DNA of 64,000 bases, taken from Entomomonas asaccharolytica (GTDB lineage: Bacteria; Pseudomonadota; Gammaproteobacteria; Pseudomonadales; Pseudomonadaceae). Below, piece after piece: positions 1-9,513 of this stretch; position 1 is the stretch's first letter; each line of letters opens with the position of its first letter. The translations under genes and the position numbers were made by a program. The notes under the pieces were generated by a model. That model was not told where the DNA came from, did not search any database, and saw only the letters and a program-made list of their open reading frames with translations. The DNA lies in assembly GCF_016653615.1 (NCBI RefSeq), contig NZ_CP067393.1, forward strand, positions 3,172,907 through 3,236,906. The letters run 5' to 3'.

Positions 1-922
1 CTGCTTCCCCCTTTACGTTACGAGTAACGCCCAATTGAGGTACAAGAATAGCTTGTTGGCGAACACCTTCTTTTAAACGAGCATGAACAAACATGCCAGG
101 CAATAATTTATTATCTGGGTTTTTAAAGATTGCTCGCAGTGTGACACTACCTGTGGATTCGTTAACAGATACTTCAGAAAACTCTAACTCACCTTCATGC
201 TCATAAATAGTGCCATCTTCTAAAATCAATACTGTTTTAGCAGCATTCTCACCCACTTTTTCTAATTGGCCCTTCGCTAATTCTTCGCGTAATTGCAGAA
301 TATCCTTAGAAGGCTGAGTAATATCTACATAAATAGGATCTAGTTGATTGATGGTAGCCAACGGATTCGCCTGCCCAGTGGTAACCAATGCACCTTCTGT
401 AACTAAGGAGCGACTTATGCGTCCCGAAATGGGTGCCAACACTTTGGTATAGCGTAATCTTACTTGTGCTGTTTGCAAACTTGATTGCGCTTGTAATAAG
501 GCGGCTTTAGCATCATCATATTGTTGTTGACTAACAGCCTTTGAAGAAACTAGTGACTTATAACGTTTTTCTAATGCTTGTGCAGACGCAGAGTTAGCCT
601 GAGCACTTTTTACATCTGCTTCATAAATAGCTGGATCAATTTGATACAGTTGATCCCCCTCTTTAACCTCTCCACCTTCTTTAAAGAGACGCTTAAGAAT
701 AATACCTTCCACTTGCGGCCTGACTTCTGCCACACGATAAGCCGAAGTACGACCAGGCAAATCTCTTGTTAATGTATATGGCTGAGTCTTAATAGTAACA
801 ACTTCAACTTTTTGTGGTGGCTGCTCTTGTTGTTGTTCATTACCTTTACCACAACCTGTTAATAGCAATGTAGATAATGATAACGCCGAAATCCATATAG
901 AAAGAGTTGGTTTTAGTTGCAT
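1..922 (-). CDS. RND efflux periplasmic adaptor subunit (MexA/TtgA/AcrA family), partial at window edge
   Basis: Membrane-fusion lipoprotein that would bridge an inner-membrane RND pump to an outer-membrane TolC/OprM-type channel for multidrug export. About 307 N-terminal residues are present; the C-terminus runs off the left edge. It starts at ATG 920-922 with a lipoprotein signal ending in LLLTGC and a Gln-rich linker. The lipoyl half (TRDLPGRTSAYRVAEVRPQV, then GIILKRLFKEGGEV) follows, then an Ala/Gln-rich alpha hairpin (about residues 95-140) and the second lipoyl half containing APISGRISRS. The middle resembles MexA and TtgA closely. The pump gene would lie beyond the edge. A TtgR-like operator sits about 75-105 bases upstream of the start. 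Family assignment is firm; the exact paralogue and substrates are not known. Confidence 0.93.
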   Translation of the reverse strand, partial: MQLKPTLSIWISALSLSTLLLTGCGKGNEQQQEQPPQKVEVVTIKTQPYTLTRDLPGRTSAYRVAEVRPQVEGIILKRLFKEGGEVKEGDQLYQIDPAIYEADVKSAQANSASAQALEKRYKSLVSSKAVSQQQYDDAKAALLQAQSSLQTAQVRLRYTKVLAPISGRISRSLVTEGALVTTGQANPLATINQLDPIYVDITQPSKDILQLREELAKGQLEKVGENAAKTVLILEDGTIYEHEGELEFSEVSVNESTGSVTLRAIFKNPDNKLLPGMFVHARLKEGVRQQAILVPQLGVTRNVKGEA

Positions 923-1299
923 AGAGAAAACCTCAGCCACAGAAGAGGACTAAAAAACAGAATTTGAAAACAAAAACAATAAAATGTTTGCTAACTTTAC
1001 TTACATTCAGCAGTGTTTGTAAATAACTTCTTTTAATAATTCTCTGTTATTTTGCTAAAGAATATTTCAAATAGTTTCAAACACTAGTTAGAATAATAAA
1101 TACAAAACATACAACAGTAGTTGATTCTACATTGTCTTATAGGAAGTTTACGCTCATTATAAACAATATTGTTTAAAAGCTTAATAGAATAACACTATTG
1201 TCTTAATAGATTTAGGAATTTTTACAAACTTGCTCAAACACCATTACAAAAAGTGGTACACTTAATTATAAAATGGCACTTCCTTAACAGAGCTATCTC
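923..1299. other. 377-base intergenic region between divergent efflux adaptor and lipoprotein genes
   Basis: AT-rich non-coding stretch. The only element I can recognise is the TtgR-like operator at 996-1025. No convincing ORF, tRNA or terminator is seen in the rest. The space where Pseudomonas ttgR/mexR-type regulators often sit divergently is empty of coding sequence. Confidence 0.6.
996..1025 (-). promoter_or_regulatory. TtgR/AcrR-type TetR-repressor operator upstream of the efflux adaptor gene
   Basis: Read on the minus strand the site is TATTTACAAACA, then CTGC, then TGAATGTAAGTAAA. From memory this matches the Pseudomonas putida TtgR operator (TATTTACAAACA, ACCA, TGAATGTAAGTATA) at nearly every position outside the spacer. 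A TTTACA element with a TAAAGT about 18 bases downstream lies inside the site, so the promoter and operator probably overlap. No TetR-family gene is divergently placed here. Binding is inferred, not shown. Confidence 0.6.
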
Positions 1300-1611
1300 A
1301 TGAAATATATCTTAATGTTTGGTTGTATATTATTCGTTGCTGCTTGTTCACCACAGTCAACCAAACCCTCTACAGAAGATACTCAACTACTAGCAGAACA
1401 GTCTAATAACACCGATATGACTGTTATAACGTATCAACAAGGTGACAATACTATCGAAGAGCGTCGTATAAAAGGTTTTATTTATTCCGTTAAAGTTACT
1501 CCTAAACTTGGTAAACCTTATTATCTGGTTAATGCAGATGGAGATAACAACACTTTAAAAAATAGCCGCCCTCAAGAAAAAATCCCCTCATGGACATTAT
1601 TTAGTTGGTAG
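1300..1611 (+). CDS. DUF2782 family lipoprotein
   Basis: Small envelope lipoprotein of 103 residues. The N-terminus is a signal peptide with a lipobox-like VAAC at residues 13-16. The rest matches what I recall of DUF2782 (a Pseudomonas family often near polA): a short beta segment ending in RRIKGFIYSVKVTPKLGKP followed by YYLVNADGDNN. It ends four bases before the next lipoprotein gene, so the two are probably co-transcribed. The function is unknown for the family. A Cys-directed lipid anchor is inferred from the lipobox. Confidence 0.75.
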   Translation: MKYILMFGCILFVAACSPQSTKPSTEDTQLLAEQSNNTDMTVITYQQGDNTIEERRIKGFIYSVKVTPKLGKPYYLVNADGDNNTLKNSRPQEKIPSWTLFSW

Positions 1612-1615
1612 AAAA

Positions 1616-2368
1616 ATGACAAGGTTCCCTTATTTACTAATATTTTTTTTACTACTGCTCCATTTAGGAGGTTGTAGTTATTTAACAAGGGATAACAATT
1701 CCTCCAAAAACTTAAATATTGATCCAATTAATTGGCAACAACAACAAGCTGATTGCACAGCTTCAGCTCAAGCTGATAAATCTTGTCCTAGTTTCAAACT
1801 TTCCAGTATTTTCTTTAAAAAGATACCAGTCCTAAATAAATTAATTGAAACCCGTCTTTTAGATTTAATGAATGCTCCAGATAATATTACTTTACATGAT
1901 TATTTAACTAATTTCTTAGCTAAAGCTAACAAAGGTGATCATTTAATAATTACGGTTGATTTATTAGAAGAAAGCAGTGTATTTATCGTATTAGAGCTTT
2001 CTGTTCAAACAACACACGCCACTAACCAATATAATCCTAAAAAATTTACCATTATTAATTTTGACAAGCAAAAACAACAGGATATTACACTAGCCAATGC
2101 GCTACATCCTGATAAGACACAAACTTTCTGGTCTGTTGCACAAATCTCGTATAATCAATGGCTTGAAGCTAACCAACTGCTCAATAATAAAATGTTTCAA
2201 GAAGATTGGCCATTCGTTGAAACCACACATATTGCGTTATTGTCTAAACAGGCAATACTTAAATACGATGCTAATACCTTAGCTCCATATGCCATGGGTG
2301 AACCTCAATTGTTTATTTCTTATGAGCGATTAAGAGATATTATCAAACCCATCTATACACCGCGCTAA
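1616..2368 (+). CDS. RsiV/DUF3298-type lipoprotein
   Basis: Lipoprotein of 250 residues with a hydrophobic signal segment and the lipobox LGGC at residues 17-20. The C-terminal part (about residues 120-250) shows the DUF3298 pattern: a long helical-beta region, a segment like ILKYDANTLAPYAMGEPQL, and the ending FISYERLRDIIKPIY, where the calcium-site-like loop and terminal helix of RsiV-type proteins sit. In Pseudomonas a similar lipoprotein lies just upstream of prlC, as it does here (28-base gap). There is no recognisable Shine-Dalgarno before ATG 1616, suggesting coupling to the upstream gene. Its exact role is unknown. Confidence 0.7.
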   Translation: MTRFPYLLIFFLLLLHLGGCSYLTRDNNSSKNLNIDPINWQQQQADCTASAQADKSCPSFKLSSIFFKKIPVLNKLIETRLLDLMNAPDNITLHDYLTNFLAKANKGDHLIITVDLLEESSVFIVLELSVQTTHATNQYNPKKFTIINFDKQKQQDITLANALHPDKTQTFWSVAQISYNQWLEANQLLNNKMFQEDWPFVETTHIALLSKQAILKYDANTLAPYAMGEPQLFISYERLRDIIKPIYTPR

Positions 2369-2396
2369 ATTAACTAATTTACTTAAGGTTTAAACT

Positions 2397-4442
2397 GTGA
2401 CTCAAACAAATCCTCTGTTAACTAATTTTGATTTACCACCTTACTCAGCCATTAAAGCGGAACATATTGAGTCTGCTATTGATAGTGTCTTAGAAAATAA
2501 TAGAAAGGCCATTAAAAAGTTACTAGAAAACCCAGCTACTGAATTAACTTGGGAAAATACCGTTTTATTATTGGATGAAATTGGCGAAAAACTAAGCCAT
2601 GCTTGGAGTCCTATCAGTCATCTTAATGCGGTAATGAATAGCGCTGAACTACGCAACGCTTATGAAGCTTGCCTTCCTAAACTCTCAGAATACTCCACAG
2701 AAATGGGGCAAAATAAGCAGTTATTTGAACGTTATCAAGCGTTAAGTAATAGTCCTGTAGCTAAACAATTTTCCACCTCACAACAAACTATTTTAAAACA
2801 TACCTTAAGAGACTTTCATTTATCAGGGATTGATCTACCTGATGATAAACAAAAGCGTTACGGTGAAATTCAAACAAAATTATCAGAACTTAGCAGTAAA
2901 TTTTCTAATCAACTGTTAGATGCAACTCAGGCATGGACTAAACATATCTCTGACGAGCAAGAACTAGCAGGTATTCCTGCTTCAGCTAAATCACAAATGG
3001 CACAAGCAGCACAAGCTAAGAACTTAACAGGTTGGCTAATTACCTTAGAATTTCCTTGCTACTATGCCGTTATCAGTTATGCTGATGATAGAAAACTTCG
3101 TGAGGAGATTTATCAAGCCTATTGCACCCGTGCCTCTGATCAAGGACCTGTCGCAAATAAATTTGATAATGGTCCAATCATGCAAGAAATCTTAGCATTA
3201 AGATATGAACTAGCCGAACTACTTGGCTTTGCTAATTATGCAGAGCTGTCTCTAGCTGATAAAATGGCTGAGAACCCTCAGCAAGTACTAAACTTCCTAA
3301 ATGATTTAGCTCAGCGCAGTAAGCCTTTTGCTGAGCAAGACTTAAAAGAATTACGTAATTATGTGGCGGAGCAAGGTATTACAGACATGCAAAGCTGGGA
3401 TGTTAGCTACTATAGTGAAAAACTAAGAGAAGATCGCTATAGCATTTCTGATGAAACATTACGGGTTTATTTTCCCATTGATAAAGTATTAACAGGTTTA
3501 TTTAAACTAGTAGAAACACTTTACAACATCCAAATTTCAGAATTACACAATTTTGACACATGGCACCCTGATGTAAGGTTATTCGAAATCAAAGAACAAG
3601 GCAAAACCATTGGTCGCTTTTACTTTGATTTATATGCGCGCTCTAATAAAAGAGGGGGAGCGTGGATGGATGGCGCCCGTGATCGTTATCAAAACAGCCA
3701 AGGACAGATGATTACACCTGTTGCCAATTTAGTTTGTAATTTTATGCCTGCTAGCGAAGGCAAACCAGCGCTATTGACACATGATGAAGTCACAACGTTA
3801 TTTCATGAGTTTGGCCATGGTTTACATCATATGTTAACCCGCGTGGAACACTTAGGCGCTTCTGGTATTAATGGTGTCGCTTGGGATGCTGTTGAGCTAC
3901 CTAGTCAATTTATGGAAAACTGGTGCTGGCAAGAAGAAGGATTGGCGCTTATCTCTGGTCATTATGAAACAGCCGAACCTTTACCTAAAGACCTACTAGA
4001 CAAAATGCTAGCAGCTAAAAACTTCCAAGCTGGCTTAATGATGATACGCCAGCTAGAGTTTTCTCTATTTGATTTTGAGTTGCACACTTTTTATGGTGAT
4101 AAAACTGTTGAACAAGTATTAAATGATGTTCGTGAGCGAGTTGCTGTATCAAAACCACCTGCTTACAATCGTTTTGCTAATAGTTTTGCACATATTTTTG
4201 CAGGCGGTTATGCCGCTGGATATTACAGCTATAAATGGGCAGAAGTACTATCCGCAGATGCATTTTCTCGCTTTGAAGAAGAGGGTATACTGAACCCAGA
4301 AACAGGCCGCTTATTCCGTGAAACAATTTTAGCTAAAGGTGGCTCTCAAGAGCCTATAGAGTTATTTATTGAATTTCGAGGTCGTGAACCAAGTATAGAG
4401 CCTTTATTGCGTCACTCTGGTTTTATAGAAGAGATTGCCTGA
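2397..4442 (+). CDS. prlC: Oligopeptidase A (M3 zinc metallopeptidase)
   Basis: Cytosolic thimet-type metallopeptidase that degrades short peptides, including cleaved signal peptides. The 681 residues are the usual length. The zinc motif HEFGH is at residues 470-474 within TLFHEFGHGLHHML, with the third ligand expected in the following helix around ELPSQFMENW. C-terminal signatures such as FAHIFAGGYAAGYYSYKWAE are typical of PrlC. The start is GTG at 2397, which gives the family N-terminus (MTQTNPLL) and follows a purine-rich AAGG about 10 bases upstream. It overlaps the downstream zinc-ribbon gene by one base, as in Pseudomonas. Confidence 0.97.
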   Translation: MTQTNPLLTNFDLPPYSAIKAEHIESAIDSVLENNRKAIKKLLENPATELTWENTVLLLDEIGEKLSHAWSPISHLNAVMNSAELRNAYEACLPKLSEYSTEMGQNKQLFERYQALSNSPVAKQFSTSQQTILKHTLRDFHLSGIDLPDDKQKRYGEIQTKLSELSSKFSNQLLDATQAWTKHISDEQELAGIPASAKSQMAQAAQAKNLTGWLITLEFPCYYAVISYADDRKLREEIYQAYCTRASDQGPVANKFDNGPIMQEILALRYELAELLGFANYAELSLADKMAENPQQVLNFLNDLAQRSKPFAEQDLKELRNYVAEQGITDMQSWDVSYYSEKLREDRYSISDETLRVYFPIDKVLTGLFKLVETLYNIQISELHNFDTWHPDVRLFEIKEQGKTIGRFYFDLYARSNKRGGAWMDGARDRYQNSQGQMITPVANLVCNFMPASEGKPALLTHDEVTTLFHEFGHGLHHMLTRVEHLGASGINGVAWDAVELPSQFMENWCWQEEGLALISGHYETAEPLPKDLLDKMLAAKNFQAGLMMIRQLEFSLFDFELHTFYGDKTVEQVLNDVRERVAVSKPPAYNRFANSFAHIFAGGYAAGYYSYKWAEVLSADAFSRFEEEGILNPETGRLFRETILAKGGSQEPIELFIEFRGREPSIEPLLRHSGFIEEIA

Positions 4443-4699
4443 TGAAAACACCTAAACGTTTTATTGCAGGGGCTGTTTGCCCCTCTTGCAAAGAAATGGA
4501 TAAGTTAATGATGTGGTCAGAAAATAATGTACCCCATAGAGAGTGCATGGCTTGTGGTTTTATGGATACATTAGATGAGCAAGGGCTAAGTGTACCTTCT
4601 GAGCCCGCAACACGTATTGCTCAACCTATGCCTATACCGCAAGAGTCAAAACCTATTCGCTTTTTTCCCAATCCTAAGCTAACCAAGAAGTCACACTAG
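4442..4699 (+). CDS. YheV-family putative zinc-ribbon protein
   Basis: 85-residue protein with two Cys pairs, CPSC near residue 14 and CMAC near residue 35. The pattern AGAVCPSCKEMDKLMMW ... ECMACGFMD is characteristic of the YheV/TIGR02443 zinc ribbon. The ATG overlaps the prlC stop by one base, so translation is probably coupled. This prlC-yheV pairing is conserved in gammaproteobacteria. The molecular role is not established. The Pro-rich tail with a basic end looks disordered. Confidence 0.85.
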   Translation: MKTPKRFIAGAVCPSCKEMDKLMMWSENNVPHRECMACGFMDTLDEQGLSVPSEPATRIAQPMPIPQESKPIRFFPNPKLTKKSH

Positions 4700-4719
4700 C
4701 CATCAGCAAGGAGGCATCA

Positions 4720-5577
4720 ATGGGATTTTTTTCAAAACTGTTTAGCAAGACAAGTTCACAAGCAAAGCTAACTAAAAAAAAGCTTACAGAAGACCTTGTG
4801 GAACAACTTAAACAGTATATTCCTGAAATTAAAGCGACTATTAGCCATGCTGATGAGCCTGACAATATAAGTGTCAGTATTGAACGTCCTGAGGGCGACC
4901 CCATTATCTTTTATCCTGATAACCTATATTATGCCTATCTACAAGGTAATGAAGACTTCACTGCCTATAAAAATAATATTATTCAAAATATCTGTGATAT
5001 ATTCCATGCAGTTGATGAAGAGCCGATTTTGCTTCCTACTATTAAACCTATTAGTTGGCTTGATGAAGTCTATCGAGCCATTTATCAGGCTAACCCTAAT
5101 GCCAAAGAAGATCCTTTAGTTTATCTTCCTCTGGCAGGAGATTTAATTATTGTTTTTGCTTTAGACATGTCTACCCGTATGTCCTATCTGTACCATAGCC
5201 AACTAGCAGATTATTCAGCAGATAATGATCTACAAGCCCTTTATCTACAAGCCTTAGAAAATTTCAAAACAAAGCTTGATCATATAGAAATATATAGCTC
5301 AGATATTGGTTACACCCTTACGCTGGATGGCAATTACGACGCCAGCTTAGTCTTAACGCTTGAGCAGCTACTACCAAGCCTAGAGCTAAAAGGTGAACCC
5401 ATTATTGCTATAATTGCTCGAAATCAGTTGATTATTGCTGATAGCTACAACTCCCAACAAGTCTCTATGCTTAATCATTACGCTAAACAACAAATGCAAG
5501 AGGCCCCTTACGCACTCTCTGCCGAGTTATTTTGTCTAAAAGATAATAAGCTTAGCCTATATAACTCACTGCAATAA
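4720..5577 (+). CDS. DUF1444 family protein (YtpQ-like)
   Basis: Cytosolic protein of 285 residues with a good Shine-Dalgarno (AAGGAGG) ahead of ATG 4720. A short basic N-terminus is followed by mixed alpha/beta sequence with EDFTAYKNNIIQNI, LPTIKPISWLDEV and DPLVYLPLAGDLIIVFALD, which resembles DUF1444 as I remember it. No signal peptide or membrane segment is seen. It lies 20 bases after the zinc-ribbon gene and 7 bases before glpM, so it is likely part of one transcription unit. The function is unknown. Confidence 0.65.
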   Translation: MGFFSKLFSKTSSQAKLTKKKLTEDLVEQLKQYIPEIKATISHADEPDNISVSIERPEGDPIIFYPDNLYYAYLQGNEDFTAYKNNIIQNICDIFHAVDEEPILLPTIKPISWLDEVYRAIYQANPNAKEDPLVYLPLAGDLIIVFALDMSTRMSYLYHSQLADYSADNDLQALYLQALENFKTKLDHIEIYSSDIGYTLTLDGNYDASLVLTLEQLLPSLELKGEPIIAIIARNQLIIADSYNSQQVSMLNHYAKQQMQEAPYALSAELFCLKDNKLSLYNSLQ

Positions 5578-5584
5578 AATATAA

Positions 5585-5923
5585 ATGATCTCTTTAATTC
5601 TAAAATGTATTATGGGCGTAATTGCCGTACTGCTAATCGCCCTTTTATCCAAATCTAAAAGTTTTTATATTGCAGGCTTAATTCCCTTATTTCCAACATT
5701 TGCATTAATTGCACATTATATTGTTGGAACAGAAAGATCACTAAATGATTTACGAGCCACTGCATTATTTGGTATATTCTCCCTGATTCCATATGCTATT
5801 TACCTACTAGCTGTATATTGGTTAAGCATAAAAACAACATTAGCTATAACACTTATTACAGCTACACTTTTGTGGCTAATCGCTGCCATTATTTTGTTAT
5901 GTTTTTGGCAATATTTTCATTAG
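5585..5923 (+). CDS. glpM: GlpM family inner-membrane protein
   Basis: 112-residue protein with four predicted membrane helices. The segment FYIAGLIPLFPTFALIAHYI followed by LNDLRATALFGIFSLIPY is the GlpM hallmark. GlpM is tied to the glycerol-3-phosphate regulon and alginate formation in Pseudomonas, but its biochemical role is not defined. Here it is not beside glpD; it follows the DUF1444 gene by seven bases, so the glp context has been lost. The family call is strong and the functional role is inferred only from the name. Confidence 0.85.
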   Translation: MISLILKCIMGVIAVLLIALLSKSKSFYIAGLIPLFPTFALIAHYIVGTERSLNDLRATALFGIFSLIPYAIYLLAVYWLSIKTTLAITLITATLLWLIAAIILLCFWQYFH

Positions 5924-5994
5924 TTGAGATTAACCGGCATTAATTTCTAACTGATGTATTAAAAGTTAAAGAACTATTGCTAAAGGATTATTAT

Positions 5995-8900
5995 ATGTTG
6001 TGGCACATTTGTATCATTATTACAGCGCTTGTGATCTATACAGTTTTACTTTATGGCTCTAATATATATGGTTCAAGTCGTTCGTCATCTTTATCTCCAA
6101 CACCAAGAAAATTACTCTACAGTTTATCTTTTACAGTATATGGAAGTGGCTGGATATACCTAGGTATTACTGAAAGTGGCAATAAGCATTTATGGGATTT
6201 TCTCCCCTTATTTATCGGACCCATTTTTATATTCGTTTTTTTTCATCGTGTGCTGGTTAAAATACTCGTTATTAGTCAGCAAGAGAATGTAACCTCTGTT
6301 CCAGACTTTATTGCCAAACGTTATGGTAATTGTAAACCATTAGCAATCATTGTTGCTATGCTCTGCCTCGTAGCCTTTATTCCTTATATTACCTTACAAC
6401 TTAAAGCAACTATTACCATCATTTACGTTTTTTTTGAACAAAGCACTAATTATTCTTTTAGCACCCAAAACTATTTAGTTTTAATCATCTTACTGATTTT
6501 TGCCTTTCTCATTATTACTATTGCAGGTAAACAAGGAAATATTATTGAGGGACAATATAAAAGTTTACTATTTACTTCTACTGTGGGTGCCCTATTAAAA
6601 ATACTTGCTTTTATTAGTGTTGCTATTCTTGCGTGTTATTTACTGGCTTCAGGTATTAATAATACGGGACAACCATTTGATCTTGAGCTATTTAAACAAG
6701 TTTTCCAAACACATAAATTAAATCCTACAGAGCTTGTACTACAAACAATGATTATTATGATGGCCATTGTTTGTATCACCTACCTATTTCAAACGGGCGT
6801 TACCAAAGCCCAAAAGCCTAAAGATTTAGATTCAGCACGTTGGATCTTTTCACTTTATTTGCTCATTATGGCTCTATGCGTAATTCCTATCATTATGGCA
6901 GGTTTTCTACTCCATGATAAAGTTGGTGAACAGTACTGGCTTATTACCATACCCATCTACGGCTCATCAAACTTACTAATCCTGCTCGTTTTATTAGGTG
7001 GCTTTTCTGCAACAGTTGGCTCAACCATTATTTGCTGTTTTTCTTTATCAAGAATAATTTCTAATCGTGTATTTTTAAATAGCCAATCATCTTTATCTAA
7101 CTTTTCCGTCCAGCAATTACAAAGATTTCGTTGGATGTGCAGTATTCTTATTCTAGCTCTGGCAACAGCTTGTTATCTTTGCCTTTCCCCTAATAATAGT
7201 TTAAGTGATATAGGTTGGATTTCTTTCGCTGGTATTGTGCAATTATCGCCAGCCATGGTAGGGGCACTGTATTGGAAAGCAGCTAACAAGCAAGGTGTAC
7301 TTGCTGGCCTTATAACAGGTACTGCTATCTGGTGTTATACCCTGATGTTACCCTTATTGTTACAACAGGATATCAGTAATTTCACCATCAATAGTTTATT
7401 AGCATGGTTACAATATCTTTTACCCATTAAGTTATCCTATATTACTTTCTGTACAGTACTTGCCTTATTAGTTAATTTTACCCTCTTTGTTTTCTTCTCT
7501 CTTATCTCTAAAAAACGAGTAACCGAGCATTGGCAAGCCACTAAATTTATCAATCAAAATATTAATATTGATGACAGTACCCTAGTAGTAAAACTTGAAG
7601 ATTTAATTGCGCTTACTGCTCGTTTTATTGGTGAACGAAACACCTTAGAACTATTTGAAAGCTTTGCTGAAAAACAGCAATTATCGTTTGATTTAGCGAG
7701 CAATGCTGATCCTGAATGGATCTATTACACAGAACATGTATTAGCAGAAAGGCTAGGCAGCTCTACAGCTAGAGCAATGGTTAAATCAGCCATTGAAGGC
7801 CATGAAATGCAAATGGAAGATGTTTTACTGATTGTAGATGAAGCATCTGAAGTATTACGTTTTAATCGCTCATTATTACAAGGTGCTTTAGAACACATTA
7901 CACAGGGCATTAGTGTTATTGATAAATCACTGCATCTTGTAGCATGGAATCAGCGTTATATAGATTTATTTGAGTATCCTGAAGGACTTATCCAAATAGG
8001 TAGACCTATTGGAGATATCATTTACTACAATGCTAAACGGGGTATGTGCGGTACTAATAATCCTGAAGAAGCTGTTGTTACACGTTTAAAATGGTTATCT
8101 TTTGGTACCCCACACAAATCAGAGCGTGTCTTTCCAAATGGTAGGGTTATTGAAATAATTGGCAATCCTATGCCTGGTGGTGGATTTGTAACCAGTTTTA
8201 CAGATATTACCGCTTATCGCCAAGCCGAACGTACCTTACAAGAAATTAACGAACACCTAGAACAACGTGTAAATAAACGTACTAAAGAATTATCTAAATT
8301 AAATACTGCGTTAATTAAAGCAAAAAGTAATGCTGAACAAGCTAATGAATCTAAAACGCGCTTCCTAGCTGCTGTAAGTCATGACTTAATGCAACCTTTA
8401 AATGCTGCTAGATTGTTTGCTTCTTCGTTAACACAAGAACATCTACCAGCCACTGCTAAAGAGTTAATCCATCATTTAGAATCATCCCTACATTCTGCAG
8501 AAGAATTAATCTCTGATCTATTGGATATTTCTCGCCTAGAAAGTGGTCGTATTACGCCAAAAAATGAAACCATCGCATTAAATGACCTGTTTAAGACACT
8601 TAATACAGAATTATCTGCTTTAGCTCCAGAAGATATCACTTTTAAAGTACATCCTTGTAGTCTCTTTATAAGAAGCGATAGTAAATTATTGAGACGTATT
8701 ATACAAAACTTCTTAACCAATGCTTTCCGTTATGGAGAGGGTAGAGTTGTTTTAGGTGCTAAACGTGTTAAGGGTCATGTTCGAATTGAAGTATGGGATC
8801 AAGGTAAAGGCATCCCTGAAGATAAGCAAAAAATTATCTTTGAAGAGTTTAAACGATTAGATAGCCATCAAACGCGAGCAGAAAAAGGACTTGGTTTAGG

Positions 8901-9450
8901 TCTTGCTATTGCCGATGGCTTTTGCAAACTCCTTGATCATCCAATTACTGTTCGTTCATGGCTAGATAAAGGGACTGTTTTTAGTGTCACTGTGCCTATT
9001 GAAGAAACGCCAATAGTGCTTGATACAGCACAAATTGATGAAATCTTGGCACCTGTAGCTAACACCCCAAAACCTTCAGCTGTTACAGTATTATGTGTAG
9101 ACAATGAAGATACGATTTTAACAGGCATGAAAACCCTACTAACCCGTTGGGATTGCATAGTAAAAACTGCTCGCAATCAACAAGAATGCTATGAAATATT
9201 AGCTGAAGGTTTCAAACCTCAACTATTATTAGTTGACTACCATTTAGATCATGGGCACATAGGCACAGAACTAATAAAATGGCTACGGGAACAATTAAAT
9301 GATCCTAAACTACCCGCTATTATTATTAGTGCAGATAATTCACAAGAACTTGCTGAAGAGTTACAAAAGGCAGGATTGGATTTCATTAAAAAGCCGATTA
9401 AACCAGCACAATTAAGAGCACTGATCAGCCTCCATGTAACCTTAAAATAA
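5995..9450 (+). CDS. Sodium/solute-symporter-like hybrid sensor histidine kinase with receiver domain
   Basis: Inner-membrane signalling protein of 1151 residues. Residues about 1-510 form a multi-helix SSS-family symporter-like sensor module. A linker and a PAS domain follow (about 630-750, with GALEHITQGISVIDKSLHLV), then a coiled coil, a HisKA domain with phospho-acceptor His796 in FLAAVSHDLMQPLNAARL, and an ATPase domain (DQGKGIPE, GLGLGLAI). A C-terminal receiver has Asp1081 in LLLVDYHLDHG and a conserved Lys in FIKKP. The architecture matches Pseudomonas PA3271-like hybrid kinases of the NahK/ErcS' group and is CbrA-like at the N-terminus. ATG 5995 is chosen over TTG 5977 because AAAGGA lies seven bases before it. 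No cognate regulator is adjacent. Confidence 0.9.
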   Translation: MLWHICIIITALVIYTVLLYGSNIYGSSRSSSLSPTPRKLLYSLSFTVYGSGWIYLGITESGNKHLWDFLPLFIGPIFIFVFFHRVLVKILVISQQENVTSVPDFIAKRYGNCKPLAIIVAMLCLVAFIPYITLQLKATITIIYVFFEQSTNYSFSTQNYLVLIILLIFAFLIITIAGKQGNIIEGQYKSLLFTSTVGALLKILAFISVAILACYLLASGINNTGQPFDLELFKQVFQTHKLNPTELVLQTMIIMMAIVCITYLFQTGVTKAQKPKDLDSARWIFSLYLLIMALCVIPIIMAGFLLHDKVGEQYWLITIPIYGSSNLLILLVLLGGFSATVGSTIICCFSLSRIISNRVFLNSQSSLSNFSVQQLQRFRWMCSILILALATACYLCLSPNNSLSDIGWISFAGIVQLSPAMVGALYWKAANKQGVLAGLITGTAIWCYTLMLPLLLQQDISNFTINSLLAWLQYLLPIKLSYITFCTVLALLVNFTLFVFFSLISKKRVTEHWQATKFINQNINIDDSTLVVKLEDLIALTARFIGERNTLELFESFAEKQQLSFDLASNADPEWIYYTEHVLAERLGSSTARAMVKSAIEGHEMQMEDVLLIVDEASEVLRFNRSLLQGALEHITQGISVIDKSLHLVAWNQRYIDLFEYPEGLIQIGRPIGDIIYYNAKRGMCGTNNPEEAVVTRLKWLSFGTPHKSERVFPNGRVIEIIGNPMPGGGFVTSFTDITAYRQAERTLQEINEHLEQRVNKRTKELSKLNTALIKAKSNAEQANESKTRFLAAVSHDLMQPLNAARLFASSLTQEHLPATAKELIHHLESSLHSAEELISDLLDISRLESGRITPKNETIALNDLFKTLNTELSALAPEDITFKVHPCSLFIRSDSKLLRRIIQNFLTNAFRYGEGRVVLGAKRVKGHVRIEVWDQGKGIPEDKQKIIFEEFKRLDSHQTRAEKGLGLGLAIADGFCKLLDHPITVRSWLDKGTVFSVTVPIEETPIVLDTAQIDEILAPVANTPKPSAVTVLCVDNEDTILTGMKTLLTRWDCIVKTARNQQECYEILAEGFKPQLLLVDYHLDHGHIGTELIKWLREQLNDPKLPAIIISADNSQELAEELQKAGLDFIKKPIKPAQLRALISLHVTLK

Positions 9451-9467
9451 TAAAATGTACAATAATA

Positions 9468-9500
9468 AAAAAGGCATGTATAAAACATGCCTTTTTATTT
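9468..9500. terminator. Bidirectional intrinsic terminator between kinase and gap
   Basis: Perfect 12-base stem (AAAAAGGCATGT at 9468-9479 with ACATGCCTTTTT at 9485-9496) and a five-base loop. T-rich tails flank both strands. It sits between convergent genes ending at 9450 and 9514 and should serve both. Confidence 0.85.
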
Positions 9501-9513
9501 ATAAATTGCTACA

